Shown in pieces: positions 1 to 11,551 of a stretch of DNA of 64,000 nucleotides. The notes beneath the pieces are model-generated. The model saw only the letters and a list, made by a program, of their open reading frames with translations. It did no database searches and had not been told where the DNA came from. The position numbers were made by a program, and so were the translations under genes. Source of the stretch: Aegilops tauschii subsp. strangulata. Taxonomy: Eukaryota; Streptophyta; Magnoliopsida; Poales; Poaceae. Position 1 is the stretch's first letter. Each line of letters opens with the position of its first letter. The stretch is taken from contig NC_053036.3 of assembly GCF_002575655.3 (NCBI RefSeq), forward strand, positions 649,657,387 through 649,721,386, given 5' to 3'.

Positions 1-20
1 GCGGCGCGACCGTTGCCAGC

Positions 21-1345
21 ATGTTCGGGGCGGATCGCCCTGTCTACGCCACGCCCGCGGAAAACATACGGGCGGCCCAGGCGACAGCATACGATCTAGA
101 TGAGTTCGAGGGCGACGAGCGACGCCACATGATGGAGAGCCTGCAACAGCTCCTTGACGCTGCTGCTGAGCAGCAAGAAGCCGGCTGCCGCGCTGAAGCG
201 CCCAGCCGGCGAAACAATGATCCGCCTCCTCGCCGAGATCAAGGCGCAACGTTCCGGACGCCGACTGGTGGTGTCTGCGACAGAAGAGACAGGGAGCCGG
301 CTGCCAGCCGCAGCCGGACTTGCATCACCATCGGGCGCGACCAAGACGGTCGCCCAAGAGCGGTGGAGCGACGGGACGACTGTCCAACTCCCCCTCCGCC
401 CCGCAGGGAGAGGCGCACTTCCCCTCCGCCTACTGACCACCCAACGCTCGGCGATCTCCTTGGCCGCCGGGAAGGTGTCGGAGAGAATGATGCCCGCCAC
501 CAGATCGATTGCCTCAACCGATCCTTAGCGCTAGAAGAAGAAGACGCGTTGGGCCCGCCTTGCTTTGGCCCCCGCATTCGCGACGAGCCCTTTCCCAACG
601 GATTCACGCTCCCAAGAGATACGCCGAAATACACCGGCTCCGTGAAGCCGGAAGACTGGCTGGTCGACTACTCCATAGCGGCCAGCATCGCGAACGGCAA
701 CAAGCGCGTTCCGTGAAGTATGTCCCGCTCATGCTCCAAGGCACCGCCCGGACAAGGCTGAACAACCTGAAGCCCCGCAGCATCAACAGCTGGCTTGATT
801 TCACTGAAGCCTTCATCCGCAACTTCACCAGCACGTACAAGCGGCCGCCCAAGCCTCGCCAGCTCTCCTTGTGCGTCCAAGGCCCCAATGAGTCGACTCG
901 AGACTACCTCACACGCTGGGCCGAGCTGCGTAATTCCTATGAGGGCGTGCACGAGGTGCAGGCCATCGAGTACTTCACTGCCGGGTGTCAAGAAGGCACC
1001 CTCCTCAACCACCAGCTTCTCTGTGATGAGCCGGCGACCCTCGACGAACTGCTGGTCATCGCAGATAAGTATGCCACGACCGACTCCTCCATGAAGGCGG
1101 AGATTCAAGTTGACGCATCCGGCAAGGTGGCTCCCCAAGCACCTCGGACCCCGGCTGGTGACGCCAGTCAGCGCCATCAGCAACACGACAACAAGCGCAA
1201 GGCCACGCAGCCGGCTTCCACAAGGCGGCAGGTGGCGGCAGTCGAAGATCAGCAGCCGGAAGGGCTGCTTCCTCCCAAGCATCATAAGGGCGGTAAGCAA
1301 ACTGGCTGCCCGCCTTCTCGTACGAGCAGACCCTCGATGCGCCTT
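21..1345 (+). pseudogene. gag: gag of the Tat-like gypsy element, frameshifted
   Basis: The gag polyprotein forms the virus-like particle in the cytoplasm. The first part (21-716) is a charged, proline-rich leader ending in the conserved KYTGSVKPEDWLVDYS stretch. The reading frame then shifts near position 705 and continues as VKYVPLMLQGTARTRLNNL and a Retrotrans_gag-type core (about 720-1090) with FTEAFIRNF and TRDYLTRWAELRN. A third frame is needed from about 1345, where a C-x2-H ... H-x4-C knuckle-like remnant lies (about 1348-1400). At least two frameshifts are therefore present and the gene cannot make full-length Gag. The start at 21 is simply the first ATG; the true start may lie further left. 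Confidence 0.85.
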
Positions 1346-2328
1346 GCATGTTCCACAACAGCGCGAAGCCGTCCAACCACACCACCCGAAAGTGCAATTG
1401 GCTCACCTGGATCGCCAAGGGAGTCGGACTCCTGCCCCCTCCGCCTGCCGGCCCGCCGCCTCCCCCTCCTCAGCAGCCGGCGGTTCGGCCAGTCGGCGCC
1501 ATACAAGATGAATTTCCCGAAGATCATGGAGCTTATGTCGTGTTCACCAGTGTGGCTGACGACAAGCACAGCAGACGGCAGCGGCGACAAGAAGTACATG
1601 CGGTGGCATCAGAGACCCCCAAGTTCACGCATTGGTCTGAGAAACCGATCAGCTGGAGCAGAGCTGACCACCCAGAGGTGATGCCTTCTCCTGGTTCTTA
1701 TGCCCTAGTCCTGGATGCCACCTTCGCAACAGAGAGGCGGGCTGCCGATTTCTGCCGAGTTCTGATAGATGGCGGCAGCAGCATCAACATCCTGTACCGA
1801 GACACCATGGAGAAGTTAGGAATCAAGCCAAAGCAGCTTCAGCCCAGTCGGACAGTGTTCCATGGCATAGTTCCTGGCCATTCATGCTCACCAATCGGCA
1901 AGATCCAGATAGATGTTCTCTTTGGAGACAAAGATCACTTCCGCCGAGAGCCGGTCTGGTTTGAGACAGTGGACCTTCAGAGCCCCTATCATGCACGACT
2001 TGGCCGGCCTGCTCTGGCCAAGTTCATGGTGGTCCCCCACTACGCTTACCTCAAGATGAAGATGCCAAGCACCAAGGGAATCCTAACCATAGCCAGGGAC
2101 TACAAGAAGTCGTCCGCCTATGCAGCTGACAGCAGCCGGCTAGCCGAGTCCCTTGTGATTGCGGCTGAGAAGCGCCTCCTTGACCGGGTTGTGGCAATGG
2201 CAGGCAAGCGGCTGGAAATGTCGGCAAACCCCAAATTGCGGCTGGAAATGTCGGCAAACCGTGAGAATCGGGACATCTTTGCATGTTCTCCTAAGGACAT
2301 GCCGGGTGTTCCGACGGATTTCGCCTAG
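1346..2328 (+). pseudogene. gypsy aspartic protease region
   Basis: This frame runs from the gag knuckle through a proline-rich linker (PPPPAGPPPPPP, about 1435-1480) into a retropepsin-like domain. VLIDGGSSINILY (about 1762-1800) is the active-site loop; D-G-G in place of the usual D-T/S-G is typical of this plant lineage. The domain would cut the Gag-Pol precursor. Two direct repeats of CGGCTGGAAATGTCGGCAAAC (2208 and 2239) sit near the end, apparently a small insertion or duplication. The frame closes with TAG at 2326-2328, where relatives continue into RT with Glu, so this is probably an inactivating mutation. Confidence 0.8.
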
Positions 2329-3626
2329 CATAAGGTACATGTCTGACCTGATGCCAAGCCGGTCAGGCAGCCCTTTCGCCGCCTGTCAAAAGAGAAGAGA
2401 AGAGTTGTGGGAGAAGAAATAGCCCGGCTCCTAGCAGCCGGCTTCATTATGGAAGTGTTCTTCCCAGAGTGGTTGGCCAATCCAGTCCTTGTACTGAAGA
2501 AGAATAATCAGTGGCGCATGTGTATCGATTACACCAGCCTCAACAAGGCTTGCCCCAAAGATCCATTTGCTTTGCCAAGAATCGACCAAGTGATAGACTC
2601 CACAGCGGATGCGAGTTGTTGAGCTTTTTGGATGCATACTCAGGGTATCATTAGATTAAGCTGGATCCGGCCGACAGGCTGAAGACCACCTTCATCACGC
2701 CGTTCGGAGCCTTCTGCTACCTGACCATGACATTCGGCTTGAGGAACGCCGGTGCCACATTTCAGCGTTGCATGCAGAAGTGCCTCCTCAAGCAACTCGG
2801 CAGGAACGCCCACGTCTATTTGGACGACATTCTGGTGAAGACGGAGAAGCGTGGCACTCTGCTAGAGGACCTCAAGGAAACCTTTGAGAACTTGCGCCGT
2901 TTTCAAATCAAGCTCAACCCAGAGAAATGCGTCTTCGGAGTACCAGACGGCCAACTTCTTGGTTTCCTGGTCTCAGAGCGCGGCATAGAGTGCAACCCTG
3001 TGAAAATCAAGGCCATCGAAAGGATGAACGTGCCCACCCGACTGCTGAACATGCAGAAATTCACCGGCTGCTTGGCATCCATCAGTCGTTTCATCAGTCG
3101 GCTGGGCGAGAAGGCTCTTCCCCTGTACCAGCTCATGAAGAAGACCACTCATTTCGAGTGGAATGACAAGGCGGATGAAGCTTTTCCCCAAATCAAGAAG
3201 GTGTTGACCACTCCGCCTATCTTGGCGGCTCCGGCTGCTAAGGAGCCCATGCTTCTCTACATCGCTGCCACCAGCCGGGTGGTCAGCACAGTTATAGTAG
3301 TGGAACGCAAAGAAGACGGCAAGGCATTACCAGTCCAGAGGCCGGTCTACTACCTGAGCGAAGTGTTGTCCGCTTCCAAGCAGAACTACCCCCACTATCA
3401 GGAGATGTGCTACGGCGTGCACTTCGCCACCAAGAAGCTGAAGCCGTACTTTCAAGAGCACCCCATCACTGTTGTCTGCACTGCTCCACTTGCCGAGATC
3501 ATCGGAAGCCGAGATGCTTCGGGCCGAGTGGCCAAATGGGCCATAGATTTGCCCCCCTACACCGTCTACTACCAACCTCGCCCCGCCATCAAGTCCCAAG
3601 CACTGGCCGACTTCCTCGCCGACTAG
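2329..3626 (+). pseudogene. gypsy reverse transcriptase plus first RNase H
   Basis: RT copies element RNA into DNA inside the particle. Visible motifs are the fingers region NPVLVLKKNNQWRMCIDYTS (about 2480-2540), CPKDPFALPRID, TPFGAFCYLTMTFGLRNA and the catalytic YLDDI box (2818-2832; YVDDI is commoner). An RNase H region follows with ILAAPAAKEPMLLYIA (about 3220) and a YLSEVLSASKQNYPHYQEMC stretch. Defects are a stop at 2326, a probable TGA at 2343, a 1-bp shift near 2604 in the TAGCELL segment, TAG at 2652-2654 in the conserved GYHQIKLD, and TAG at 3624-3626 after FLAD where relatives have Trp. It is therefore not translatable as one protein. Confidence 0.9.
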
Positions 3627-4340
3627 GCCGAGACCCAGTACCTGCCGCCAGCGCTGGACTCCACCCATTGGCGGATGCATTTTGATGGCTCCAAAATGCG
3701 CACCGGCCTGGGAGCCGGCATTGTTCTCACCTCTCCCAAAGGCAACAAGCTCAGATATGTGTTGCAAATTCATTTTGCCGCCTCCGACAATGTAGCAGAA
3801 TACGAAGCACTAATACACGGGCTCCGGCTTGCCAAGGAACTCGGCATTCGCCGGATCCTGTGCTATGGTGACTCCGAGTTGGTGGTCCAGCAGTCGTCCG
3901 GCGACTGGGATGCCAAGGATGCAAACATGGCAAGCTACCGCTTCCGCATGCAGAAACTCAATGGATACTTTGAAGGGTGTGAGTTCCTCCACGTGCCAAG
4001 AAATGACAACGAGCAAGAAGATGCCTTGGCACGGATCAGCTCCACCCGGCAAGCAATACCAGCCGGCGTCGCCCTACAGCGCCTCCTCAAGCCGTCTGTC
4101 AAGCCGTCACCAGAATCAGATTCTATCTTCATGCCGGCTCCTCCCGAAGCTGTCGGATCTGACTTGAGAGCCCTAGCAGCCGGCACGGGGACTTCGGTAG
4201 GCGGCTCGGGGCTGCAGCGGTCGCACCCAGCCCGGGGACTTCAGAACCCGGCCCGAGGGCTGCAACAGTCGGCCCGGGGACTTCATCAACACATCAAGAG
4301 GCAGCCGACTCCAACCCGCTGCCTCCCAGCCCAACCGCCC
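3627..4340 (+). pseudogene. second, archaeal-like RNase H of the Tat element and linker
   Basis: This continues in the RT frame after the TAG at 3624. It is a separate RNase HI-type fold with four acidic positions visible: FDGSK (about 3680), EYEALIHGL (about 3800), GDSELVVQQ (about 3870) and NDNEQEDALA (about 4003). An additional RNase H beside the RT-linked one is known for Tat retrotransposons and is thought to take over RNA-primer removal. The domain itself is open. Downstream lies a low-complexity linker with short repeats of CCCGGGGACTTCA type (4196-4290), and the frame is lost before integrase, near 4300-4340. Confidence 0.85.
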
Positions 4341-4342
4341 TC

Positions 4343-5566
4343 GTGCAAGTCATAGTTCTGGCCGTCGAAGAAATAGCAACGCGTTCATGGGCGCAGCCCA
4401 TCCTCAACTTCCTGGTGAACAAAGAGCTGCCGACTAACGAGATCTCGGCCCGACAAGTACAACGCCAGGCAGCAGTGTACACCATCGTCAACAGAGAGCT
4501 TGTGAGGCGCAGCGTCACTGGCGTGTACCAGCGCTGCGTGGAGCCAGAGAAAGGCCAAGCAATCCTTAAAGATATCCACCTAGGCGAGTGCGGTCACCAC
4601 GCAGCTTCAAGAGCACTCGTCGCCAAAGCTCTCCACCACGGTTTTTTCTGGCCGACTACGCTAGAAGATGCCAAAGACTTGGTTCAGAAATGCAAAGGGT
4701 GCCAGAAGTTCCGCTCCAAGCCACATATGTCGGCTTCTGCACTCAAGACCATCCCCATTGCCTAGCCCTTTGCCGTCTGGGGACTGGACATGGTGGGACC
4801 ATTCAAGACAGCACGCGGCGGCATGACTCACCTGCTTGTCGCCGTGGACAAATTCACCAAGTGGATAGAAGCAAAACCAATTAAGAAGTTGAATGGTCCG
4901 ACTGCTGTGACCTTCATCACCGACATCACCATCCGGTATGGCATACCACACAACATCATCACCGACAACAACACTAACTTTGCCAAAGGCGCCTTGGCTC
5001 ATTTCTATGCGACGCAGGGCATCCAAGTGGATTTAGCGCCCGTTGCTCACCCGCAGTCAAACGGCCAAGTGGAGCGTGCAAACGGCCTCATCTTGTTCGG
5101 CATCACGCCCCGACTGGTCGAGCCTCTGGAGCGTTCGGCCGGCTGCTGGCTCGACGAGCTGCTGGCCTTCCTCTGGAGCTTGCGCACAACTCCGAACAAG
5201 TCAACCGGCTTCACACCTTTCTTCCTCGTCTACAGTGCCGAAGCCGTCATCCCGACGGACATGGAATTTGACTCCCCTCGAGTAACCATGTACACCGAAG
5301 AGGAGGCCGAAGAAGCAAGAGAAGATGGCGTCGATCTGCTAGAAGATGGCCGGCCGTTGGCCCTCAGCCGGTTCGCCATCTACCAGCAGAGTCTACGCCG
5401 ATACTACAATCGGAAGGTGAAGCCAACATCTTTCCAAGAAGTAGACCTTGTGCTCCGGCTGATCCAGCGAACAGCCGGCCAGCACAAGCTCTCGGTGCCT
5501 TGGGAAGGCCCTTTCATCAACAACAAAGTTTTGGGCAACAACTCCTACTGCCTGATCGATGCTTAG
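4343..5566 (+). pseudogene. gypsy integrase
   Basis: Integrase inserts the cDNA into nuclear DNA. The H-H-C-C zinc module is visible as HLGECGHH ... CKGCQKF (about 4575-4710). A TAG at 4763-4765 then replaces a conserved Trp in the AWPFAVWGLDMVGPF segment. The catalytic core follows in the same frame: AVDKFTKWIEAKP, ITDNNTNF (usually TDNGTQF) and NGQVERANG supply the D-D-E triad. GFTPFFLVYSAEAVIPTDME and a C-terminal KLSVPWEGPFINNKVLG segment complete the family pattern. Apart from the single stop the core is open, about 400 codons. Confidence 0.9.
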
Positions 5567-5866
5567 AAGCCCAGAGCGCGCAAGAGAGATGACTCCGGTA
5601 AGGAGACGGAGCGGCCGTGGAACGCCAACCTCCTTCGAAGGTTTTACAGCTGATGCAGTATGTACCACGCTACTTTTTGTATTAAGTACGAAGACTCCGG
5701 GTCCCCCGAGAAGAGCTCGGGGGCTACCCTCCTTTATCTATATGATAAGCTTTATGCGTATGAATGTGTTCATTATTTCGCCTGGCACCGGGTTCGACCA
5801 GTCGGCCCGGGGGCTTGCCGCCTTGTACTATGTCGATGCTTCCTGCAGTCGGACGAGTAGTGTGTT
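5567..5866 (+). other. gypsy spacer after integrase with polypurine-like palindrome
   Basis: There is no coding sequence. It contains CCCCGAGAAGAGCTCGGGGG (about 5704-5724), a hairpin-capable segment followed by CTAC, which resembles the polypurine-tract context of Tat LTRs. A second CCCGGGGGCTTG occurs near 5808. The stretch ends where the nested LTR starts at 5867. Confidence 0.5.
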
Positions 5867-7263
5867 TGTGACACCCAAAATTTTGGCCTTGTTTTATTTA
5901 TTAAAATGTTGCCAGGAAATAAAACTTTTCCAATTTGTCAAGTTTTAACTTTTGTGATTTTGGATTTCTGCCTCTAGTGGTGAAACCCTCAAAAAGTATT
6001 GTTGGACTTGATTTCTCTCTACAATAAAACAATTAGTGGATTTAAATTTGCAAGATTTATTTCCTCTGAGCTATATTTCTTGAAAATGATTTCTTTTGCA
6101 TTTGGAGCCTGTTTTGCACTACAACCATTTGACAGATGCTTCTAAAAATTCCACCAAAATTTGGGGATGTCATGTGATGGTTCCACATCACTTTTATCCA
6201 AAAATAGCTTCTGGCCATTGGATATTTTGAGCTCTTCACCAACTTTTCCAATCTGGTCCAGTAGGCACTTTTACACTGCAACCCATTTAAATATTCTTCT
6301 GAAAATTCTTCCAAGTGTTTGGGGATGTCAATGGATGCATACAATTCATCTTCAAGCAAAAACCCAATGATGTTCTTTGGAAAATTTGAGTGGATCAACC
6401 TCTTTTGCATTCTGGTCCAATTTGATGATTTGTACTGCAACCATATTTTTCCTTGCTCTAATGACCCTGAGCTTTTTCCTACTTGTAGCCCTCCCTACCA
6501 AACTCTTAAGTCCAGGAGATTGGGCTCATTGGAGGTTTTGAAGTGCATGCTCTACAGAACTGGAGTTTTGCAAAACTTGCACTATCAACTTCCTGTTTTT
6601 GCCAAACTAATCTCACCACCATCTCCTGTATCTAAAGAGACACTGATCTGGAGATTTTTGCCACTCCAAGAGTTGCCTAGGTGCACTTGGCATTCTGTCG
6701 AACACCTGGTGTGCACAGTCAATTTTGGCAAGCTCTCTGGTTTGCATTGGGGGCTTGTACCCTAGCCCCATCAACCTTGTCCACTGAGCTCCTAGCCACC
6801 CCTACCCTCGATCTGTGCCTTGCCAGCTCCACCCTCGAGCTCTAGAGTGCGCTGGCATTGCGTCGAACAGGTGCCGTGCGTGCTCTGGGCGCGCCCAGAG
6901 CGCACGTTTTGCACGCGCGCGCACTACGCCGACCCGCCGCACTGCCGCACGCGACGCGACCTGACCCTGGCTCCCTCTGCATCGCTGAGCCGCGCACTAG
7001 CCGCCCCCCTGCTCCACGATCCCTCTGGCGTCCTGCTGCACCGCTGGCCGCGCCCTTGGCGGCACGCCGGCGTCGGCAGGTGATTCCGCCGCGGACGGCG
7101 CCGCCCAAGCCACCAGCGCTCGACAGCTGCCTCAGAGCACAGGCCGTGCTTATCCTCCCGCTCGTCGGAACGCGTTCGTCGCCGCCAAGATGCCCTGCAC
7201 CTACAGCAACGGCTGTCGCCGGCGATCCTATCCTCTGCCACCGCGGGAACCTGCCTCGAGCGC

Positions 7264-7271
7264 TATATAAA
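7264..7271 (+). promoter_or_regulatory. TATA box in the 5' LTR
   Basis: CGCTATATAAAGGGTCCCC lies in a GC-rich context after a CT-rich stretch. It is the best candidate for the LTR Pol II core promoter. The same box recurs at 13874-13881 in the second LTR. Confidence 0.6.
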
Positions 7272-8977
7272 GGGTCCCCAAGCCCCTCCGAGCACTCACG
7301 CGACTTCAGGCACTCCCCGTAGAGCTCCCCTAGCAGTAGATCGACCTGTAGTGGCCGTCTCCCTCAACTCCGGCCAGCTCGGCCGCCGCCAAGCTCCGGT
7401 GCGATTCGTCGCAACCGGCCACCCTCTCGCCCAACCAGCACCACCAGTCGCTCCCTCTGGTCCTTGCGGAGCTGCCCAGCTACTCACCTTCGATCAGAGA
7501 CCACCGGAGCACAAAAAGCACTTCATCACCGTAGCTTTCCCCGCCGCGGAGCTCGCCGCCGGCGATTCCTGCCACCTCCGTCGACCCCCCAACCACCCAG
7601 AGGATCACCTCGGTCTAGCCAACCCATCCCTTCCCGCAGATGCCCTCGAGGAGCCGCCGTTCGTCGCCGGCGATCGCCGGAGCCCCGCTCCCGTCGGGCA
7701 GAAGAGAAGAGAAGGAGGGAAGGAACGGTCAAACCTGACCAGTGGGCCCTCTGGACCCACTGTCAGCGACCCGCGCAGCGCCCTCTCTCTGTTTAAGTGG
7801 AGGCGCAAAACCCCGAGTGCGTTTTCCCTGCTGCGTAAGCGTATTTCTGCTGAAGCGTTTTCCTTTTTTTCTGGTTTTACTTAAAAACAGATTTGACCAA
7901 ACTTTGACTGGCTATAACTTTTAAAATAAAACTCCAAATGAGTTGATTCTTTTTCCTACCTCTCTCAAATTTCATCTAGTTTATTTTAAGATTTATTTCA
8001 AAAATATTTGAGACAGGTTTTGGTACTGTTTTTGAAATATTTGTATTTGTGTATTTTGCAAAATAGGATTTTTGGAGGAAAAGGAAAGCTTCCAATAAGT
8101 GCATCCTTTGCATACTCTTGAAGGCAAGCATTTCTGAACTCTGGCATAATATTTGTTGTGGTGTTTTGATGCGATCACAGCACCTTTTGACTTGGAGTAT
8201 ATGTGGCAGTTTATGTATCGATGTAGTCTCGTGCATGAGTGCACTTTGGAGTTGTTTGTGGCCAGCAATGGATACCCTAAGGATTTGGATCGCCCTCGTG
8301 AGCTTCTCTTGCACACCGGTAGGAAGCGGGAAAGTCGTGGTCTTGGGTAGACACGAGCTTGTCCCTAATCCCTCGTTGTGACGAGTATGCCCAGCATAGC
8401 ATGGTGAGGCTCGAGGAGTGGTGATTTATTTCACTAGTGGTAATATTGTTGGTGGATACTTGGATCACCTGAGTCGGTTGTAGACCGAGTCTTGTTCAGT
8501 AGCTTCCTTTTGTCGGTACCACCACTTGTCCCTGCAGGGGACAGGGTATGGTTCAGTAGGTTGTCAACCCCTTTCCAAAGCACACACCATACAGAGAGGC
8601 CGTGATGAAGGTCCCGTCGCCACGGATTAAAGCTTGTCATTCGGTCCGGGGGCATGGGTGTTTTCGGTTGTAGCCGAAGGGGATAGCTTCCCCAGTTTGC
8701 GCGCGGTATAAATTTTGTGATCCCATGCTACGTCGAGGTTGTAGCCTCCCCACTTAGAGTTTTGCTTGGCAGGTGTCGTGGGTGATTCCAGGCACTGGTG
8801 AGTTAAGCTGGTGTGTGCAGGTCAGGCGTGTTTTCAATCAAAAGACCGTAGACGGAATTAGTCCCGAGGGACTGAGTAATCCCGTTACTCGTGGAAAATG
8901 GTACTCCCTCTGCAGAGGATACATCCTGTTGGATAGTCATGTTCTTGAGTAGGACCACAGTCTGGGTTAAACCTTGA

Positions 8978-9150
8978 TAATGGTATTCGGATGGAGAACG
9001 ATTTAATTAGAACTCTGTAACGGTATTCGGATAGAGAACGATTTAACTAGAACTCTGTAACGGTATTCGGATGGAGAACGGTTTAACTAGAGCTCAGTAA
9101 CGGTATTCGGATGGAGATACGACTTGACTGAATTATCGGTTTTCGGATGG
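8978..9150 (+). repeat. 40-bp minisatellite in the LTR
   Basis: About five units share the core GGTATTCGGATGGAGAACGA, each followed by TTTAACTAGAACTCTGTAAC-like sequence, with a period near 40 bp. The last unit or units are degenerate. The block is repeated in the second LTR at about 15590-15770. Confidence 0.85.
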
Positions 9151-9302
9151 AGAAACGACTGTACTAAATATTGTTTATGTTTATGGCACATTTGGATTAT
9201 GATCTTTATTTGGACTAACCATTTATATTATGTATATTATTGAGTATCCCTGGGATGGTTCTACCTCCTGGATATTCACTGTGATTTTTCTTTTATAAGC
9301 CC

Positions 9303-9580
9303 TTTATGTGGTGTCACTCAGACGCCCGACTGCGGCATGCTCGTTGTTCATTTACCTTTTATAAGCCCTTTAGGTGGTGTCGCTCAGACGCCCGACTGCG
9401 GCATTATTATTTCTGCATTTTCCGCTCGAGGAGTCATTCAGACACTCGTTTGGCACCAGCATTACTATTCCGCATTTTCCGCTCGAGGAGTCATTCTGAC
9501 ACTCGTTTGGCACCAGTATTACTATTCCGCATTTTCCGCTCGAGGAGTCATTCAGACACTCGTTTGGCACCCAGTATTTT
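9303..9580 (+). repeat. Second minisatellite block of the LTR, two motif types
   Basis: Two units of a TTTATAAGCCCTTTA/GGTGTCGCTCAGACGCCCGA motif are followed by three units of about 58 bp containing CGCTCGAGGAGTCATTCAGA and CACTCGTTTGGCACC. The same block appears at about 15913-16190 in the second LTR. It creates apparent repetitive ORFs on both strands that are not genes. Confidence 0.85.
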
Positions 9581-10074
9581 TTTGGTATATTTTTATCCAT
9601 ATGTGTGCATCATGGCTTCTCGTATATTTTCGTGACGGATGTATGATCGACTATTAAATCTGGAGTATGTTGGATATATTATACCCGTGTTCTTAATGTT
9701 GGCGAGTACATTCAAACGTACTCACTGGCTTGTCCCTGGCTATTGTCTTGGCCAGATTGCCTTGCGTGGAGGTATGCATCGCGGTGACGCCCTCGGAACC
9801 TACGCTGTTGACGTTTGCAGCCTTGCGAAGATAGGAGTTATCCTGGTCAGCTGTTCTTGTGGGAAATGGAGTCCCATAGACGCAGATGTTTCCAGCCGCT
9901 TCCGCCCTCAACCATTAGAAACCAAGTGTTGTACCCTAGGCCATAATGGTCTTACTTGCTTGGAATTCTTGTATCAAGTTGGTACCTCATCAGCTAACAG
10001 TAATCCTGGGGCTGGTGGGCACACAGGCCGTTTTTCTGGGAATTTATATCCCAAAAATCTGGTCGTGACAGACT

Positions 10075-10086
10075 TGGTATCAGAGC
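10075..10086 (+). promoter_or_regulatory. Primer binding site (tRNA-iMet type) of the LARD
   Basis: TGGTATCAGAGC lies four bases after the LTR end and matches the 3' end of plant initiator tRNA-Met, the usual minus-strand primer. The same site stands after the second LTR at 16703-16714, which shows that the sequence there is a second 5' leader and not flanking DNA. Confidence 0.85.
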
Positions 10087-10326
10087 CAGGCTGACCATTG
10101 GCTAATCCTATCTTAGCCAGGTCAATAAACCTAGGTTAACCCAAACCATCAGACCTTAGCCTGACCCCGGTCAAGCTTCCCGCGTAAGGTAGCTCCAAAG
10201 TGACCCGACGCCCTTTCGGCGGACGGTGCCCAACCTATCAGCCTAGCCCGCCGATCACACGCCAGTGACCGACACCCAACCCGTCTCTATCGCAAGCGTG
10301 CGTAGGAAGACTCCGTCCCCTTTTCC

Positions 10327-10334
10327 TATAAAAA
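10327..10334 (+). promoter_or_regulatory. TATA box ahead of LARD ORF1
   Basis: CCTATAAAAAGGGCAC stands 59 bp before the ATG of ORF1 at 10386, inside the internal region and outside the LTR. It suggests an internal promoter. The copy after the second LTR (about 16955) is kept although its ORF is gone. Confidence 0.5.
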
Positions 10335-10385
10335 GGGCACGCTAGCCACAGCACAGCACAACCTCTTTCCCCAAACCCAGCCACG

Positions 10386-11180
10386 ATGCCTGGTCCCATC
10401 GTTCACAATGAGACCACAGCGACCAACCTAGGAGGTTTTGTGACCGTGCTCGCAAACCTCACCCGCCGTGCCTATGCGTTGGAAGAACCTCCTGAGTATG
10501 TTGTGTACCAAGGACCCATGTACGGTGAAAGCCGTCAGTACTAGGCCACTGCGCACGTCTACGGTAGGGGTCTGTCGCCAGAGCGCCCCTACAGGTTCAC
10601 TGGAAGGACCACTTCCTTTGAGCCACAAGCCATCCAACTGGCAGCCCGAGAAGCTATAGTTCAACTCCCGCACTTGTCGCCCAGAGTTAACTGTCGCTCG
10701 TTCGACTACTACCCCAGTCGTGACGGGTATGGTAGGCCGCCCCAAGTCGCCAACGGAGACAACGAGACGGACCCTGCGCTTTTGCATCTGGTGCGTTATG
10801 TAAGCGCACTGGAGCAACTGTTCGATCAGGTCACTCTCGATCTGATCGCAGCTCGTGGAGAGCTGGTTCGCCGAGCCCCGGCAAGGAGAGAAGCGGAGCC
10901 CGACACCGACAACCCAGTCGTGCTGTTCGGACACCCGATCAATCCCTTGAGGTCTGCGCCAGCCCTCAACCAGAGCACTTTGGTGACCCCAGAAGCGCTT
11001 CGTCGCCTTTTGGAAACCCATTCCAACGGGATTTGGGCCAACAACCCCCGGGATGGTCATCACCATCTCCCCGACCCTGCAGCACCTCAGCCTCAACCAG
11101 CAAATCCCGACGGTGAGAACCGTGGAGAAGCATCGGCTTCCGCAAGGCCAGCCCACTTGGACATTAACGAAGTAGACTAA
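10386..11180 (+). pseudogene. LARD ORF1, unknown protein with dsRBM-like pattern, one in-frame stop
   Basis: I do not recognise a named family. From ATG 10386 the frame is open to 11180 except for TAG at 10542-10544. The product would be about 264 residues. Residues about 34-90 follow PPEYVVYQGP ... Y(stop)ATAHVYGRG ... YRFTGRTTSF and then FEPQAIQLAAREAIVQL. This order (Pro-Glu-Tyr start, strands, Gly, then an Ala-rich helix) resembles a double-stranded-RNA-binding motif. A helical segment ETDPALLHLVRYVSALEQLF follows, then a proline-rich acidic tail. ORF2 at 11552 is a diverged paralogue with Trp at the stop position, so the stop probably replaced TGG. Its role is unknown; an RNA-binding or packaging function is only an inference. 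Confidence 0.65.
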
Positions 11181-11477
11181 GTCGCTCAAAGTTGTATCGA
11201 GCCTTAGTTTTCCTACGCTTTGTAATGTGTGGCCTTGTATCGCTTTTGTTGCATGCTGTCTGTTTGAGCGCTCTTATTTTTGGAGTAGTAGCTATGCATG
11301 TGTACGTTGGCGTACAATTGCATTTTTTATTTCTCGGGCGCAGCTACCTAGACCAATCCCGCCAACGCCCACAGTAATGCGTCACCTTTATGTGATATGT
11401 ATATCTGTGGCTTTGACCCGAGTACAGGATCGGCAGCCAGTTACCCTTCACCCCAGTAGATATCCCAGCCCCGGTGC
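11181..11477 (+). other. Spacer between LARD ORF1 and ORF2
   Basis: AT-rich, T-rich spacer of about 300 bp with no coding pattern, leading into a TATA box at 11478. It could hold the end of an ORF1 transcript and the promoter of ORF2. Confidence 0.4.
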
Positions 11478-11484
11478 TATATAA
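11478..11484 (+). promoter_or_regulatory. TATA box ahead of LARD ORF2
   Basis: GGTGCTATATAAAGGCCGC lies 74 bp before ATG 11552. Together with the box at 10327 this gives each ORF its own core-promoter-like element inside the internal domain. Confidence 0.5.
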
Positions 11485-11551
11485 AGGCCGCTTCGTGACC
11501 TTGCCGAGCAACCCTCACCTTTGTGCGCAGCACCCACAGCCATTCCTTGCC

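Larger units (their letters stand above)
5867..10070 (+). repeat. 5' LTR of the LARD-like element
   Basis: This is a 4.2-kb LTR, TGTGACACC...TCGTGACA. The left half has AT-rich sequence (5880-6700) and a GC-rich stretch (6800-7750) with a TATA box. The right half carries two minisatellite blocks. Small ORFs inside it recur in the other LTR only because the two LTRs are copies, so I do not treat them as genes. Confidence 0.9.

Noticed and set aside
6057..6765. Minus-strand 127-codon and plus-strand 148-codon ORFs in the LARD LTR, also found at 12669-13377
   Set aside because: Repetition of the same translation only reflects LTR identity; there is no family match or coding signature.
6820..7884. 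Arg/Pro/Ala-rich ORFs in the GC-rich part of the LTR
   Set aside because: GC-rich composition opens several overlapping frames; none resembles a known protein.
8978..9580. Regular direct repeats resembling a CRISPR array
   Set aside because: Contiguous minisatellite units without unique spacers, inside a plant LTR.
9306..9657. Repetitive ORFs (HSDTRLAP / ARGVIQTLVWH repeats)
   Set aside because: They are translations of a 58-bp minisatellite in the LTR.
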